Notes under the pieces: generated by a model
What the model was told of the DNA's origin: nothing
Databases searched by the model: none
The model's input: the letters and a program-made list of their open reading frames with translations, nothing else
Shown here: positions 1 through 9,512 of the stretch, piece after piece
Position numbering within the stretch: the stretch's first letter is position 1
Layout of the letters: each line of letters starts with the position of its first letter
NCBI RefSeq assembly: GCF_019880305.1
Contig: NZ_CP082301.1
Coordinates: forward strand, 1,860,001-1,924,000
From: Streptomyces decoyicus
Lineage (GTDB): Bacteria > Actinomycetota > Actinomycetes > Streptomycetales > Streptomycetaceae
Length of the DNA: 64,000 bases
Direction of reading: 5' to 3'
Translations under genes and position numbers: made by a program

Positions 1-131
1 GTGGTGTCCAGCGCGACGAAGAGCAGGCTGACGCAGAGCACGATCAGCACGGTCCAGCGGTTCGCGCCGCCGCCTGTGAGCCGGGGAACACCAGCCGTCC
101 GTCCACTGCCGGACGCGGTCGTCCCGGACAT
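1..131 (-). CDS. MFS transporter, N-terminal fragment
   Basis: This is the first 43 codons of a gene running off the left edge on the minus strand. It starts at an ATG at 131 (MSGTTASGSGRT...). After about 27 hydrophilic residues comes the start of a first membrane helix, RWTVLIVLCVSLLFVALDTT. That pattern, with a conserved D near the end of helix 1, is typical of drug:H+ antiporters of the DHA2 (EmrB/QacA) type. Only helix 1 is visible, so substrate and full family cannot be judged. It is divergent from the mannosyltransferase gene at 342. Confidence 0.6.
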   Translation of the reverse strand, partial: MSGTTASGSGRTAGVPRLTGGGANRWTVLIVLCVSLLFVALDT

Positions 132-341
132 GCAGCACCTCCAGTCATGCTCTCGCGGCCACGGATCAGGGCGCGAAAACGCCCCGGGAAGAACCGGCGG
201 CACAAGCGAGTAGGGACGTCAGACTACGCGAGTCCCCCAGGGTGCCGCGTGGCTCACCTCACGATGAGACGCGCATCGCAGCGCTGTGCGTTCCCCACCG
301 CCGTCACCGATCGTTCCCCGGCCACCTGGATAATCGTCCCG

Positions 342-1535
342 ATGAACGATCTTGCCTCCGCCGGCGTTCCCGGCCGGCCGCTGTGCGATGCGCCCGCCAT
401 ACGGGCCGCGTTGCGCGCGGCCGCGCCCGCGCTGGCGGCCTTTGCCGCGATCCGGCTGCTGGGGCTCGTCGTCCTCGCGGTCTGGTCCACGGTCAACGGC
501 AAGGACTGGCACACGCTGCTGACCGGCCGCTGGGATGCGCTCTGGTACACCCGGGTCGCCGAGCACGGCTACGGCTACACCGTCCAGCTGCCCAACGGCG
601 ATGTGCACTCCAGCCTGGCCTTCTTCCCGCTGCTGCCGTGGCTGGAGCGGGGACTGTCGGCCCTTTCGCCGCTGTCGCCGGCCGACGCGGGGATGGTGGT
701 GGCCTGGCTCACGTCGCTGGCCGCGGCCTGGGCGCTGTACGCGACCGGTGAGCGGCTGCACGGGCCGCGGGCCGGAATCGCCCTGGCCGCCCTGTGGGCC
801 GCGCTGCCGGTCGGGATCGTGCAGTCGATGGCGTACTCGGAGTCGCTGTTCACCGCGCTCGCGGCCTGGGGTGTGTACGCCGTGCTGACCGGGCGGTGGA
901 TGTGGGCGGGGGTGCTGGCCTCGCTGGCCGGGCTGACCCGGCCGGTGGGTGCCGCGGTGGTCGCGGCCGTCTGGCTGACCGCGGCGGTGACGCTGTGGCG
1001 GGAGCGGGCCGGCGGCGTACGGCTGCGCGCGGCGCTGCGGGCCCACCCGGGCATGCTGCCCGGTGTGCTGCTGGCACCGCTCGGCTGGTGCGGCTTCTTC
1101 CTGTGGGTGGGGGCACGGCAGGGCTCGTTCACCGGCTATCTCGACGTCCAGGGGGACTGGGGCAACGGCTTCGACGGGGGCATCGCCTTCGCTGCCTTCC
1201 TCTGGCACCAGCTCTCGGGGCCCGCGTTCGCGGCCGGACTCGGACTGCTCGTCGGCGTCGCGCTGGTGGTCTGGCTGTACCTGCACGGCGTACGGCAGGG
1301 CCAGCCGCTGCCGCTGGCGGTCTACGGCGGGACGGTGCTGCTGCTCGCGCTGACCGCCAAGGGCTACTTCGGGTCCAAGCCGCGGCTGATGCTGCCGGCC
1401 TACCCGCTGCTGCTGCCGCCGGCGGTCGGGCTCGCGCGAGCGCGGCCGGTACGGGCCTGGCTGGTCATCGGCCTGGTGACGGCGGGCTCCGCGGCGTACG
1501 GGGCGTTCTGGCTGAACGGGTCGGGGCCGCCGTGA
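342..1535 (+). CDS. PIG-V-like integral membrane mannosyltransferase
   Basis: This 397-residue multi-pass membrane protein resembles the GT-C fold PIG-V mannosyltransferases, which use polyprenyl-phosphate mannose on the outer face of the membrane. Family-like features are WDALWY near residue 65, FFPLLPWL in the next loop, AYSESLF near 165, and SLAGLTRPVG near 190. About ten hydrophobic segments follow one another. The ATG at 342 is preferred because the reading frame upstream is charged, low-complexity and lacks a ribosome-binding site. The acceptor is unknown; a lipid or glycoprotein is likely by family analogy. It is followed by about 285 bases without a gene. Confidence 0.75.
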   Translation: MNDLASAGVPGRPLCDAPAIRAALRAAAPALAAFAAIRLLGLVVLAVWSTVNGKDWHTLLTGRWDALWYTRVAEHGYGYTVQLPNGDVHSSLAFFPLLPWLERGLSALSPLSPADAGMVVAWLTSLAAAWALYATGERLHGPRAGIALAALWAALPVGIVQSMAYSESLFTALAAWGVYAVLTGRWMWAGVLASLAGLTRPVGAAVVAAVWLTAAVTLWRERAGGVRLRAALRAHPGMLPGVLLAPLGWCGFFLWVGARQGSFTGYLDVQGDWGNGFDGGIAFAAFLWHQLSGPAFAAGLGLLVGVALVVWLYLHGVRQGQPLPLAVYGGTVLLLALTAKGYFGSKPRLMLPAYPLLLPPAVGLARARPVRAWLVIGLVTAGSAAYGAFWLNGSGPP

Positions 1536-1820
1536 CGCCCGAGACCCCGCGTGACCGAATGATCCCGTTCCGTCACCACCCCTCCGGGGAAACTTCGCGC
1601 CACCCCCGAGCAAAGGGCCGATAAACTCTGCCGGGGAAAAGCAGATAAGGCGCTCGGGGCCACGACACGCGGCCCCCCGGGAGCTCATTGGGAATCGCCG
1701 GGAATTCGCTTCCAAATCCCCGCGCCGAAGCCCCGATTGAGACACATTCCACATCACATCGTCATTACAAAGCGCACAGTTTGACCAAGCACCTACATCA
1801 CACGCGGTAACGTCGATTGA

Positions 1821-2855
1821 GTGCGTACCGATGACAAGCTCGACCAGATGGAGGAGCAGCGCCCGACCGATCGCGTCCGACCGCCCCGTATGACCCGGAC
1901 CCGCCTGGGGCTGTTCTGGGGAACCCTGGCGGTGTACCTCGCGATCGTGGCCGGGGTGCTGGCCACTTCATGGCTGGTCACGTTCGACTGGCAAGTCATG
2001 TTCTTCAGGCCCTACAAGCAATGGCCTGAGATCCATGCCTTCCTCGACTACTTCGTTGTACTGGGGCAGCGCGGACCGACCGCGGTGGCGGTGGCGGCGT
2101 GGCTGGGCTGGCGCTGCTGGCGCCAGCGCAACCTCCACCCGCTGCTGGTGCTCGGCGCCTCGCTGCTGCTGCTGAACATCACCGTGGGCGCCGCCAAGCT
2201 CGGCATGGGCCGGCTCGGCCCGCACTACGCGACCGTGGTCGGCGCCAACGAGATGGGACTCGGCGGCGACATATTCCCCTCGGGTCACACCGCGAACGCC
2301 GTGGTGACCTGGGGCGTGCTGGCCTACCTGGCGACCACTTCGCTGCGCCGCCGCTCGCTGTCGGTGATCGCCGCGCTGGGCGCGCTGGGCGTCGGCATGA
2401 CCACCGTCTACCTCGGCACCCACTGGGTCAGCGATGTGCTGCTCGGCTGGGCCGCGGGGCTGCTGGTGCTGCTGGCGATGCCGTGGCTGGAGCCCGGGAT
2501 CACCTGGTTCGAGGACCGGCTCATGGGCGTGCTGCTGCGTCTGTGGCTGCGACTGCGCCCCGATTCGCTGCGCGGCCCGCTGCCGGTCGGCTCGCTGGCC
2601 CCGGGGGTGTCCCGGCAGCGCATCGCCTCCGACGGCGAGGTGCTCGTCCGCGAGACGATCCCCGCCGGCACGGGCAGCCGGTCCGCCCACACCCCGGACG
2701 GCTGGCCGCACCACGCGCCACGCCCGTACACCATCCGCTCGGAGCGCGCTCCGGTCACCCCGGCGGGCAGCCGGCGACCGCCGCACGCGGACCGCGTCCC
2801 GCGCACCACGCCGCTGAGCCCGACGACCGGGCGCGGCCGCAACGGGAGCGGCTGA
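1821..2855 (+). CDS. PAP2-superfamily membrane phosphatase
   Basis: This 344-residue membrane protein has the type-2 phosphatidic acid phosphatase signature: K126 in KLGMGRLGPH, PSGH at 153-156, and H201/D205 in YLGTHWVSDV. H156 and H201 would be the catalytic histidines. Several hydrophobic helices lie between residues 30 and 235. The last 100 residues are a Pro/Arg-rich, probably disordered cytoplasmic tail. Substrates in the family include phosphatidic acid and undecaprenyl pyrophosphate; the sequence does not decide between them. GTG 1821 is the first start; ATG 1848 is an alternative. A strong hairpin at 2904 follows the gene. Confidence 0.85.
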   Translation: MRTDDKLDQMEEQRPTDRVRPPRMTRTRLGLFWGTLAVYLAIVAGVLATSWLVTFDWQVMFFRPYKQWPEIHAFLDYFVVLGQRGPTAVAVAAWLGWRCWRQRNLHPLLVLGASLLLLNITVGAAKLGMGRLGPHYATVVGANEMGLGGDIFPSGHTANAVVTWGVLAYLATTSLRRRSLSVIAALGALGVGMTTVYLGTHWVSDVLLGWAAGLLVLLAMPWLEPGITWFEDRLMGVLLRLWLRLRPDSLRGPLPVGSLAPGVSRQRIASDGEVLVRETIPAGTGSRSAHTPDGWPHHAPRPYTIRSERAPVTPAGSRRPPHADRVPRTTPLSPTTGRGRNGSG

Positions 2856-2903
2856 CCGCCCCACGAGCCGCGGGGCCGGTACGCACACACCCCCACCCCG
2901 CAG

Positions 2904-2945
2904 CGAAGGCCCCGGCCGCTCCCCACGGAGCGGCCGGGGCCTTCG
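2904..2945. terminator. Strong hairpin between convergent genes
   Basis: A perfect 17-bp stem (arms 2904-2920 and 2929-2945) with an 8-nt loop lies between the PAP2 gene and the convergent I78 gene. It has no long U-tract, as is usual for Streptomyces, and could end transcription in both directions. Confidence 0.75.
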
Positions 2946-2971
2946 TCGTATGTGCGGCGCCAGGACGCGCC

Positions 2972-3187
2972 CTAGCCCTGCCAGGTGCGGTGCACCGTGC
3001 CGTCCTTGACCTCGAAGTTGAGCCGGCCGGCCAGGTACTCCATGGTGATGATCGCGCCCGGGGGCAGTGAGCGGATGGTGGTCCAGCCACGCGCCCTGGC
3101 CTGCTCCTCGGCGTCCTGCCGGGCGAGGCCGACATACGCCTCCATGTCGTCCTGAGGGTTGTCCGGAAGGTTCGGTACGTCAGCCAT
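2972..3187 (-). CDS. I78-family peptidase inhibitor-like small protein
   Basis: This 71-residue protein has no signal peptide. The C-terminal half ([20 protein letters not shown], then a short TVHRTWQG end) matches the compact potato-inhibitor-I-like fold of the I78 family, in which a conserved R-L-N-x-E-x-D/K stretch follows the reactive loop. The start ATG 3187 is chosen because the longer reading frame adds only shadow sequence. Characterised I78 members inhibit serine proteases; a cytoplasmic target here is unknown. It is convergent with the PAP2 gene and divergent from ctaD. Confidence 0.7.
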   Translation of the reverse strand: MADVPNLPDNPQDDMEAYVGLARQDAEEQARARGWTTIRSLPPGAIITMEYLAGRLNFEVKDGTVHRTWQG

Positions 3188-3697
3188 GACAGCCACCGTA
3201 GGCGCCCGCAACGGCCCATGGAAGGCCGGGCCGTCGCACACCTCCGTGTCTTTCCGGTCCGGCATTGGTCACACTTGTGTCACAGCACCCGTTCGTACGT
3301 TTGCCGGAACTTCCGTCACCCTTACGCGCCGTGCGATGGCGCAACCGGGTGGAAAATTAAACAGCCGAAATTCCACCTTGATCGAATACAAAACGGGCGC
3401 GGTCACTCGGCACAGCGCAACACGACGTCCGAAAACAATCCCCCGGCGACGTCGGATTCCCTTTACCCGACGCCCTTTATCGGCCGTCCCGAAATTACCC
3501 GACGACACACACTCCGCACACATTTCCCGCACATCGCCCCGCTTGCCGGTCCCGTACCCTCCCGGCCCGTCGGGCGGGCCCGCCCGACGGCCCGCCCGAT
3601 CCCACCGGAACGGACCGGAGCGCCCACTCGCTCTGCGCTCCCGGCGCGAGCATCATGTCCCGGGCCCAGTACACCTTCGACGAACGAGGTGCAGCGG
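3188..3697. other. Long intergenic region upstream of ctaD
   Basis: These 510 bases hold no convincing gene. The stretch 3290-3540 is less GC-rich than its surroundings, as expected for promoters, and contains several A-rich patches. The ctaD leader carries a perfect palindrome at 3567-3590. I see no -35/-10 pair good enough to name. Confidence 0.5.
3567..3590. repeat. 24-bp perfect palindrome in the ctaD leader
   Basis: The sequence reads CCGTCGGGCGGG followed directly by its reverse complement. It lies about 110 bases before the ctaD start. It could form a cruciform or hairpin or bind a dimeric regulator; no known consensus fits. Confidence 0.6.
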
Positions 3698-5380
3698 ATG
3701 GTTACGGACACCGACCGGGCGCGCGTCCGGCCTCCCGGGGCGGGGCGCCGCGGGTCGGTGCTGGTCGACTGGCTGACGACCACCGACCACAAGAAGATCG
3801 GGCACCTCTACCTGATCACCGCGTTCGGATTCTTCCTGGTGGGCGGTCTGCTGGCGCTGGTGATGCGCGCCGAACTGGCCCGCCCCGGGCTACAGATCAT
3901 CGACGCGGAGCAGTTCAACCAGGCGCTGACCATGCATGGCACGATCATGCTTCTGCTCTTCGCCACCCCCGCCTTCGCCGGTTTCGCGAACGAGATCATG
4001 CCGCTTCAGATCGGCTCGCCCGATGTGGCCTTCCCGCGGCTGAACATGTTCTCGTACTGGCTCTTCCTCTTCGGCGGCCTGATCGTGCTGGGCAGCTTCC
4101 TCACGCCGTTCGGCGGCCCGGCCTTCGGGTGGACGGCGTACGCCCCGCTCAACTCGATGGTCCGCTCCCCCGGCATCGGCGCCGATATGTGGATCATGGG
4201 GCTGGCGCTGGCCGGCTTCGGCACCATCCTCGGCGCCGTCAACTTCATCACCACGATCATCACCCTGCGGGCGCCCGGCATGACGATGTTCCGGATGCCG
4301 GTGTTCACCTGGAACATCCTCTTCACCTCGATCCTGGTGCTGATGGCGTTCCCCGTGCTGGCGGCGGCGCTGCTGGTGCTGGAGGCGGACCGGCAGTTCG
4401 GATCGGTGGTGTTCGAGGCGCAGTGGGGCGGTGCGCTGCTGTGGCAGCACATGTTCTGGTTCTTCGGCCATCCCGAGGTCTACATCATCGCGCTGCCGTT
4501 CTTCGGCATCATCACGGAGATCATCCCGGTCTTCTCCCGGAAGCCGATCTTCGGCTACGTCATGCTGATCGGCGCGACGATGGCCATCACGGCCCTGTCG
4601 GTGATGGTCTGGGCGCACCACATGTTCGTGACGGGGGCGGTGCTGCTGCCGTTCTTCTCCATCATGTCGTTCCTGATCGCGGCGCCGACCGGGGTGAAGT
4701 TCTTCAACTGGATCGGCACCATGTGGCACGGCTCGGTGTCCTTCGAGACGCCGATGCTGTGGTCGATCGGGTTCCTGGTGAGCTTTCTGTTCGGCGGGCT
4801 GACCGGTGTCATCCTCGCCTCACCGCCGATGGACTTCCACGTCACCGACTCGTACTTCGTGGTCGGCCACTTCCACTACGTCGTCTTCGGGACGGTCGTC
4901 TTCGCCACGTACGCGGGCTTCTACTTCTGGTGGCCGAAATTCACCGGCAAGATGCTCGACGAACGCCTGGGAAAGATCCACTTCTGGACACTGTTCATCG
5001 GCTTCCACACCACTTTCCTCGTCCAGCACTGGCTGGGCGTGGAAGGAATGCCGCGGCGCTACGCCGACTATCTGGCCGCCGACGGCTTCACGGCCCTGAA
5101 CACCCTCTCCACCGTCGGCTCCTTCTTGCTCGGCCTGTCCACGCTGCCCTTCCTCTACAACGTCTGGACGACCACCCGCCACGGCGCAACGATCACCATG
5201 GACGACCCCTGGGGCTTCGGCCGCTCCCTGGAGTGGGCGACCTCCTCGCCGCCGCCCCGGCACAACTTCACGACTCTCCCGAAGATCCGCTCCGAGTCGC
5301 CGGCGTTCGATCTGCACCATCCCGAGGTGGGGAAGCAGCCGACGGCGATGCCGCCAGTGCCCGGGACAGCCGGTCCCTGA
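3698..5380 (+). CDS. ctaD: Cytochrome c oxidase subunit I (aa3-type)
   Basis: This 560-residue haem-copper oxidase catalytic subunit reduces O2 to water at the haem a3-CuB centre and pumps protons across the plasma membrane. All metal ligands are visible: H80 (low-spin haem) in TMHG, H258 and the cross-linked Y262 in HPEVY, H307/H308 in WAHHMF, and H391/H393 in VVGHFHYV. About twelve membrane helices are present and the length is normal. ATG 3698 has a GAGGTG ribosome-binding site nine bases upstream. No ctaC, ctaE or ctaF is next to it, so this is probably an extra copy outside the main ctaCDFE cluster. Its 3' end overlaps the convergent WYL regulator by 113 bases. Confidence 0.95.
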   Translation: MVTDTDRARVRPPGAGRRGSVLVDWLTTTDHKKIGHLYLITAFGFFLVGGLLALVMRAELARPGLQIIDAEQFNQALTMHGTIMLLLFATPAFAGFANEIMPLQIGSPDVAFPRLNMFSYWLFLFGGLIVLGSFLTPFGGPAFGWTAYAPLNSMVRSPGIGADMWIMGLALAGFGTILGAVNFITTIITLRAPGMTMFRMPVFTWNILFTSILVLMAFPVLAAALLVLEADRQFGSVVFEAQWGGALLWQHMFWFFGHPEVYIIALPFFGIITEIIPVFSRKPIFGYVMLIGATMAITALSVMVWAHHMFVTGAVLLPFFSIMSFLIAAPTGVKFFNWIGTMWHGSVSFETPMLWSIGFLVSFLFGGLTGVILASPPMDFHVTDSYFVVGHFHYVVFGTVVFATYAGFYFWWPKFTGKMLDERLGKIHFWTLFIGFHTTFLVQHWLGVEGMPRRYADYLAADGFTALNTLSTVGSFLLGLSTLPFLYNVWTTTRHGATITMDDPWGFGRSLEWATSSPPPRHNFTTLPKIRSESPAFDLHHPEVGKQPTAMPPVPGTAGP

Positions 5381-6305
5381 TCGCCTGTATGTAGCCGGTC
5401 AGCTCCGGCGGTTCACGGACCTCGAAGTCAAAACCCGTCATCACGATGTGGAAGACCATCACTTCCAGGCTGTGCGCCCCGGTCCGCAGCAGACAGCGCC
5501 GCTCGTCGACCGCTTCCAGCGTCCCGGCGGCGGGACCGATGCGCTCCGCCGCCTGCTCCAGCGAGGCGTGCAGCAGCACAGTGGCCTGCCGTGCGTAGGC
5601 GCGGGTGGAGATGCCCCGGGAGACATACGCGGCGAGATCCTCGGCCGGCGGCGGACGGGGGGTGAAGCGCGGGCCGTGCGGCGGGGTGGGGGTGAGGCGG
5701 TCGGCCCGGTAGGTGCGCCAGTCGGCGCGGCCCGCGTCCCAGGCGACGAGGTACCAGCGGCGCCGGGCGAAGACCAGGCGGTGCGGTTCCACGGTGCGCC
5801 GGGAGACCGTGCCGTCGTGGGAGGTGTAGTCGAAACGAAGCCGGCGGCAGTCCCGGCAGGCGTGCGCGAGCTCGGTGAGGAGGTTCGGGTCCACCCGGGG
5901 GCCGCCGCTGCCGAGCAGCGGGACGGTGAAGGCGTTCAGCGCACCGACCTGGCGCTGCAACCGGTGCGGCAGCACCTGCTCCAGCTTCGCCAGCGCCCGT
6001 ACGGAGGCCTCCTCGATGCCCTCGACACCGCCCGCCGCGGCGGTGCGCAGCCCGACCGCGACCGCCACCGCCTCCTCGTCCTCCAGCAGCAGCGGCGGGA
6101 GTTCGGCGCCGGCGCCGAGCCGGTAGCCGCCGGCCGTCCCGGGTGCGGAGTGGACGGGGTAGCCCAGCTCGCGCAGCCGGTCGATGTCCCGGCGCACCGT
6201 GCGCGGGGTGACATCGAGCCGGTCGGCGAGCTCCGCGCCGGACCACTCCCGGTGGGCCTGGAGCAGCGAGAGCAGGCGGAGCAGACGTGCCGAGGTCTCC
6301 AACAT
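5268..6305 (-). CDS. WYL-domain transcriptional regulator (HTH_11/DeoR-like)
   Basis: This is a 345-residue YafY-type regulator. Residues 1-60 form a winged helix-turn-helix ([20 protein letters not shown], then [19 protein letters not shown]). A WYL domain follows near residues 140-220 ([20 protein letters not shown]), then a C-terminal extension domain. WYL domains bind ligands, often nucleic acid or nucleotides, and control the attached HTH. The last 30 residues are low-complexity and read through into the end of ctaD on the opposite strand. No target is evident; the gene may be autoregulated. Confidence 0.88.
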   Translation of the reverse strand: MLETSARLLRLLSLLQAHREWSGAELADRLDVTPRTVRRDIDRLRELGYPVHSAPGTAGGYRLGAGAELPPLLLEDEEAVAVAVGLRTAAAGGVEGIEEASVRALAKLEQVLPHRLQRQVGALNAFTVPLLGSGGPRVDPNLLTELAHACRDCRRLRFDYTSHDGTVSRRTVEPHRLVFARRRWYLVAWDAGRADWRTYRADRLTPTPPHGPRFTPRPPPAEDLAAYVSRGISTRAYARQATVLLHASLEQAAERIGPAAGTLEAVDERRCLLRTGAHSLEVMVFHIVMTGFDFEVREPPELTGYIQAIRDRLSRALAASPSAASPPRDGADRTPATRSGSSGES

Positions 6306-6377
6306 GGCCCGAGTCTCGCAGCCCTTGCGGACAGCTGCGGTCCTCGGTGCGCCACCGGGACCGCAGCCGGGGTTCCG

Positions 6378-7355
6378 TCAGCTCTCGGCCGGTCCGGCGA
6401 CCCGGACGGCCAGGTCGTTGTCGAGCGTGTAATACGGGCCGACCTTGAGCTCTCCCGCGTCCGTCCGCACCGGCAGCCCGGGGTAGCTGAAGACCTGCTT
6501 CTTGTCGGCGACGTCGTCCAGGAGACGGGCGATGCGCACCGGCCGGGCCCCCTTTGCGGGACGCAGCCACAGGTCCCAGGGCTCGTTGCCCCGCTCCCAC
6601 CGGCCGGCCAGCTCCTCGTAGGGCAGCGTGAAGGTGAACTCCTGGCCCTCGACGGTCAGCGGGACGGCGACGGTGGCCGGTTCGGTGGCCGGGGAGGCCG
6701 GGCCGCGGCGGGCGCGGGCCTCGGCGCAGGCACCGGCGCCCGGGGCGGCGCCGTAGAGCCGGCCGGCGACCGTCATGCCGTCGGGCGCGACGAGGATGTC
6801 ACCGGCCTCGGCGTGCGGTCCGCGCAGCCAGCTGCGCAGCGCGAGATTGCCGAACTTGGTCGCGTACGGGATGCGCACACCGAGCCGGCCGATGCCCGCC
6901 AGCGGCCTGCGGTCCACCAGCGACCGCAGGTCGTTGACGCCCGGCAGCAGGCGCCGCGGGTCCCCGCCGTCACCGAAGTCGGCGTAGGCGTTCCAGCGGC
7001 CCTCGGCGAGGGCGACGGTGCTGGGCAGCACGGCGCGCAGCCGCCCGGCGCCGTTCGGCCCGAGCGGCAGCCGTACCTCGTCGTCGGCGCCGTCGCCGCC
7101 GCGCAGCCGCAGCACCAGCGCCGCGTTCCAGGCGGTGTGGGTGTCCTGAGGGGCGGTCAGGTCGAAGGTGAGGCCGCCGGCGGAGTCCGCGATGCAGTCG
7201 GCCCTCAGCTCCACCGGCTCCGCCTCGTCGCTCCGCTCCTGGGGCCGCTCGCGGCCGTCGGTTCCCGCGCTCACCGGAACCATGGGTTCCTGGTCGATGG
7301 CAGAGGGCTCCTTCATCTCATCTCCGGTCACGGTCAGTTGGCTCGGCGCCGTCAT
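6378..7355 (-). CDS. Uncharacterised protein coupled to a glycosyltransferase
   Basis: This 325-residue protein has no signal peptide and no membrane helix. I do not recognise a catalytic motif. Alternating hydrophobic strands (LTFDLTAP, AALVLRLRGG, RWNAYADFG, ILVAPDGMTVAGRLYG) suggest an all-beta, possibly carbohydrate-binding fold. Its ATG overlaps the stop of the glycosyltransferase gene by 4 bases (ATGA at 7352-7355), so the two are translationally coupled and probably act in the same surface-glycan step. An accessory or glycan-binding role is inference. Confidence 0.7.
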   Translation of the reverse strand: MTAPSQLTVTGDEMKEPSAIDQEPMVPVSAGTDGRERPQERSDEAEPVELRADCIADSAGGLTFDLTAPQDTHTAWNAALVLRLRGGDGADDEVRLPLGPNGAGRLRAVLPSTVALAEGRWNAYADFGDGGDPRRLLPGVNDLRSLVDRRPLAGIGRLGVRIPYATKFGNLALRSWLRGPHAEAGDILVAPDGMTVAGRLYGAAPGAGACAEARARRGPASPATEPATVAVPLTVEGQEFTFTLPYEELAGRWERGNEPWDLWLRPAKGARPVRIARLLDDVADKKQVFSYPGLPVRTDAGELKVGPYYTLDNDLAVRVAGPAES

Positions 7356-8611
7356 GCCGTCCGCACCCCTCTCAGCGCGGCGCAGGCCGCATCCTTGGTG
7401 GCGTATGCACCGCTGAGCAGGGCTCCACGGGCGCGATGCAGGCTGCCGCGCAGTTGGTTGCCCCGCCTTCGGGCGAGCAGCTCTCCGAAGAGCGCCTCAT
7501 AGCGGCCGGCGACCTCGGCAGGGTCGAAGCGGGCCGACGAGGCCAGCGCGGCCTCGCCCATCCGCTTGCGGGCGGCGTCGTCGTTGATCAGTGTGAGCAG
7601 CGAGCCGGCCATTGCGTCCGGATCGCCGACGGGCACCAGCTTGCCGTCCACCCCGTCGTCGATGATCTCGCCGGGGCCGTGCGGGCAGTTCGTGGCGACG
7701 ACCGGCAGACCGCAGCGCATGGCCTCGACGATCGTCATCCCGAAGGACTCCAGGCTGGAGGAGACCGCCGCGATCGAGCCCTTGGCCCACTCGGGCTCCA
7801 GAGGGTTGGCCGGCCCCATCAGGAAGACGTGGTTGTACAAGCCGAGTTCGTCTATCAGGGCGCGCAGCGCGGCCTTCTCGGCGCCGCCACCGTAGATCCG
7901 CAGCCGCCAGTCGGGGCGCTCGGCGACGACCCGGGCGAAGGCGTGGATGAGGACGTCGTAGCGCTTGACGCGGGCGAGCCGGCCGGCCGCGACGACCCAC
8001 TTGCCGCTGCCGTCGGCGGGCCGGAGGGCGGGCTCCGGCACGCTGTTGGGCACCGCCTCGACGCGCACACCGGGCAGCCGCAGCGTCCGGCGGTAGGCGC
8101 GGGCGTCGGCCTCGGTGACGGTGGTGACCGCGTCGAGGCGCGGATAGGCGCCGCGCAGTGCCAGCTTGAGCGCCCGGTTGTGGGTGTCCAGGGTGAGATG
8201 CTCCTGGCCTATCCGGACCGGGCCGCGGCGCGCCTGCTTGGCGATGTGCACATTGAGTCCGGGACGGGTGCCGACCACCACGTCCGTCTCCGTCCGGCGC
8301 AGATGCTGGGCGATCCGGCGGTCGGTGAGCTCGCTGTACTGGCCGTAGCGCCCCTCGGCGGCGGGAAATACCCTGGCGGGGCGGGTGTGCTCGGGGTCCG
8401 CGCCCTCGTAGCCGGGGCTGTTCTCCCTGATGTCCACGAGATGGCGCAGCGCGACGCGCGGACCGAGGTCGAAGACCGGGTCGTCGCGGTGGCGCAGTAC
8501 GGAAACGATCTCGACGTCATGCCGCTCGGCGAGCGTACGCGCGAGGTTGAACGTCGTCCTGATCGTCCCCCCTATGCCGTAGGCATTGTGTATCAGGAAT
8601 GAGATGTGCAT
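7352..8611 (-). CDS. Family 4 (GT-B) glycosyltransferase
   Basis: This 419-residue cytoplasmic glycosyltransferase begins MHISFLIHNAYGIGGTIRT, the usual N-terminal beta-strand and Gly-rich loop of GT4 enzymes. The C-terminal nucleotide-sugar domain carries VVAAGRLARVKRYDVLIHAF and the E-x7-E type signature SSLESFGMTIVEAMRCGLPV (about residues 290-310). ATG 8611 is chosen because upstream codons are Arg/Thr-rich and not conserved-looking. A 15-bp inverted repeat lies 43 bases upstream. Donor and acceptor are not predictable. It forms a two-gene unit with the downstream 325-residue protein. Confidence 0.85.
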   Translation of the reverse strand: MHISFLIHNAYGIGGTIRTTFNLARTLAERHDVEIVSVLRHRDDPVFDLGPRVALRHLVDIRENSPGYEGADPEHTRPARVFPAAEGRYGQYSELTDRRIAQHLRRTETDVVVGTRPGLNVHIAKQARRGPVRIGQEHLTLDTHNRALKLALRGAYPRLDAVTTVTEADARAYRRTLRLPGVRVEAVPNSVPEPALRPADGSGKWVVAAGRLARVKRYDVLIHAFARVVAERPDWRLRIYGGGAEKAALRALIDELGLYNHVFLMGPANPLEPEWAKGSIAAVSSSLESFGMTIVEAMRCGLPVVATNCPHGPGEIIDDGVDGKLVPVGDPDAMAGSLLTLINDDAARKRMGEAALASSARFDPAEVAGRYEALFGELLARRRGNQLRGSLHRARGALLSGAYATKDAACAALRGVRTA

Positions 8612-8653
8612 CCGTCCCCGTGTCCCCTGGTCTTCGGTCGTTCTGGTCCCCGT

Positions 8654-8694
8654 GGGATGCGTCGCGCCCCCCTCCCGACGGCGCGACACATCCC
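8654..8694 (-). promoter_or_regulatory. Inverted repeat upstream of the GT4 gene
   Basis: Arms 8654-8668 and 8680-8694 are 15 bases long with one mismatch and an 11-base spacer. It lies upstream of the glycosyltransferase start in the minus-strand leader. It could be an operator or a leader hairpin; the class is unknown. Confidence 0.4.
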
Positions 8695-8900
8695 CTGCTG
8701 AACGGTAGGACCGCGAAAAAGGGTTCCTGGTTGGGTCTTTCGCCAAGTTGTTCCGCAAAAGTTAGGTCATCGGTAGCCGTGGGACGGAACCTCACGGGCC
8801 CGAATCCCCTCCACCCGTTGCCGCGTGACCAGGTCTTCCGCCGGATCGCGCCGGGACGCCGGACACCGTCCGGGGCCTGCCAACTCCCGCCGTCCGCCCG

Positions 8901-9512
8901 TCAGTCGTCGCGCGCCGACCGGGAGTGCGACTTCGGCACCCCCGGGAGCCGCAGCCTGGTGCCGACCGACAGCCTGCTGGGGTCCGGTCCGATGGTCGAG
9001 CGGTTGGCGCTGTACAGCGCCCGCCAGCCGCCCTTCACGCGGTAGTTCTCGGCGATCTCGCCGAGCGTCTCCCCCCGCCGGACGACATGGGTCCGGGCGG
9101 GAGGGGTCAGCCCGTAGCGCCGGGCGCACTCGGGCCAGGCGCCCCATCCCTGGGCGGCCTGCACCCGCTTTGCGATCTTGATCTGGTCCGCGCGGGAGGC
9201 GAGGTCGGCCCGCTCCGCGAAGTCGAGGCCGCCGAAGGCCTCCCAGGTGGGCTGCCAGAACTGGAGCCCGCCGTAGAAGGTGTTGCCGGTGTTGATGTGC
9301 CAGTCCCCGCTGCTCTCGCACTCGGCGAGGCAGCCCCAGGGCCACTGGTCGGCGGCGCAGGCGTGTGTCCTCCTGCCGCCGCTGCCGCCGCCGTCCGGCC
9401 CGTCGGCGGCGGCAGCGGCGCCGGGCAGGCACAGCACCAGGGCAGCGGCCGCCGCGGTGAGCAGCCCGACGGATCCCACGAAGCGCCGCGGCGCCGAAGA
9501 GTTGTCCGACAT
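8901..9512 (-). CDS. Secreted Rpf-like transglycosylase with LysM domain
   Basis: This 203-residue protein has a signal peptide (hydrophobic LLTAAAAALVLCLPGAAAAA, residues 17-36). An Rpf/transglycosylase-like domain follows: CAADQWPWGCLAECESSGDW then NTFYGGLQFWQPTW, about residues 50-130. The E in AECESSG is the expected catalytic glutamate, and paired cysteines are present. A LysM module (HVVRRGETLGEIAENYRV) binds peptidoglycan near residues 143-193. Such proteins hydrolyse cell-wall glycan and aid spore germination or resuscitation. ATG 9512 is chosen because the signal peptide begins there. It is divergent from the gene at 9797. Confidence 0.9.
   Translation of the reverse strand: MSDNSSAPRRFVGSVGLLTAAAAALVLCLPGAAAAADGPDGGGSGGRRTHACAADQWPWGCLAECESSGDWHINTGNTFYGGLQFWQPTWEAFGGLDFAERADLASRADQIKIAKRVQAAQGWGAWPECARRYGLTPPARTHVVRRGETLGEIAENYRVKGGWRALYSANRSTIGPDPSRLSVGTRLRLPGVPKSHSRSARDD

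Noticed and set aside
5448..7502. Plus-strand open frame of 684 codons
   Set aside because: It is antisense to the WYL regulator and the 325-residue gene; Arg/Gly/Pro-rich shadow typical of high-GC DNA.
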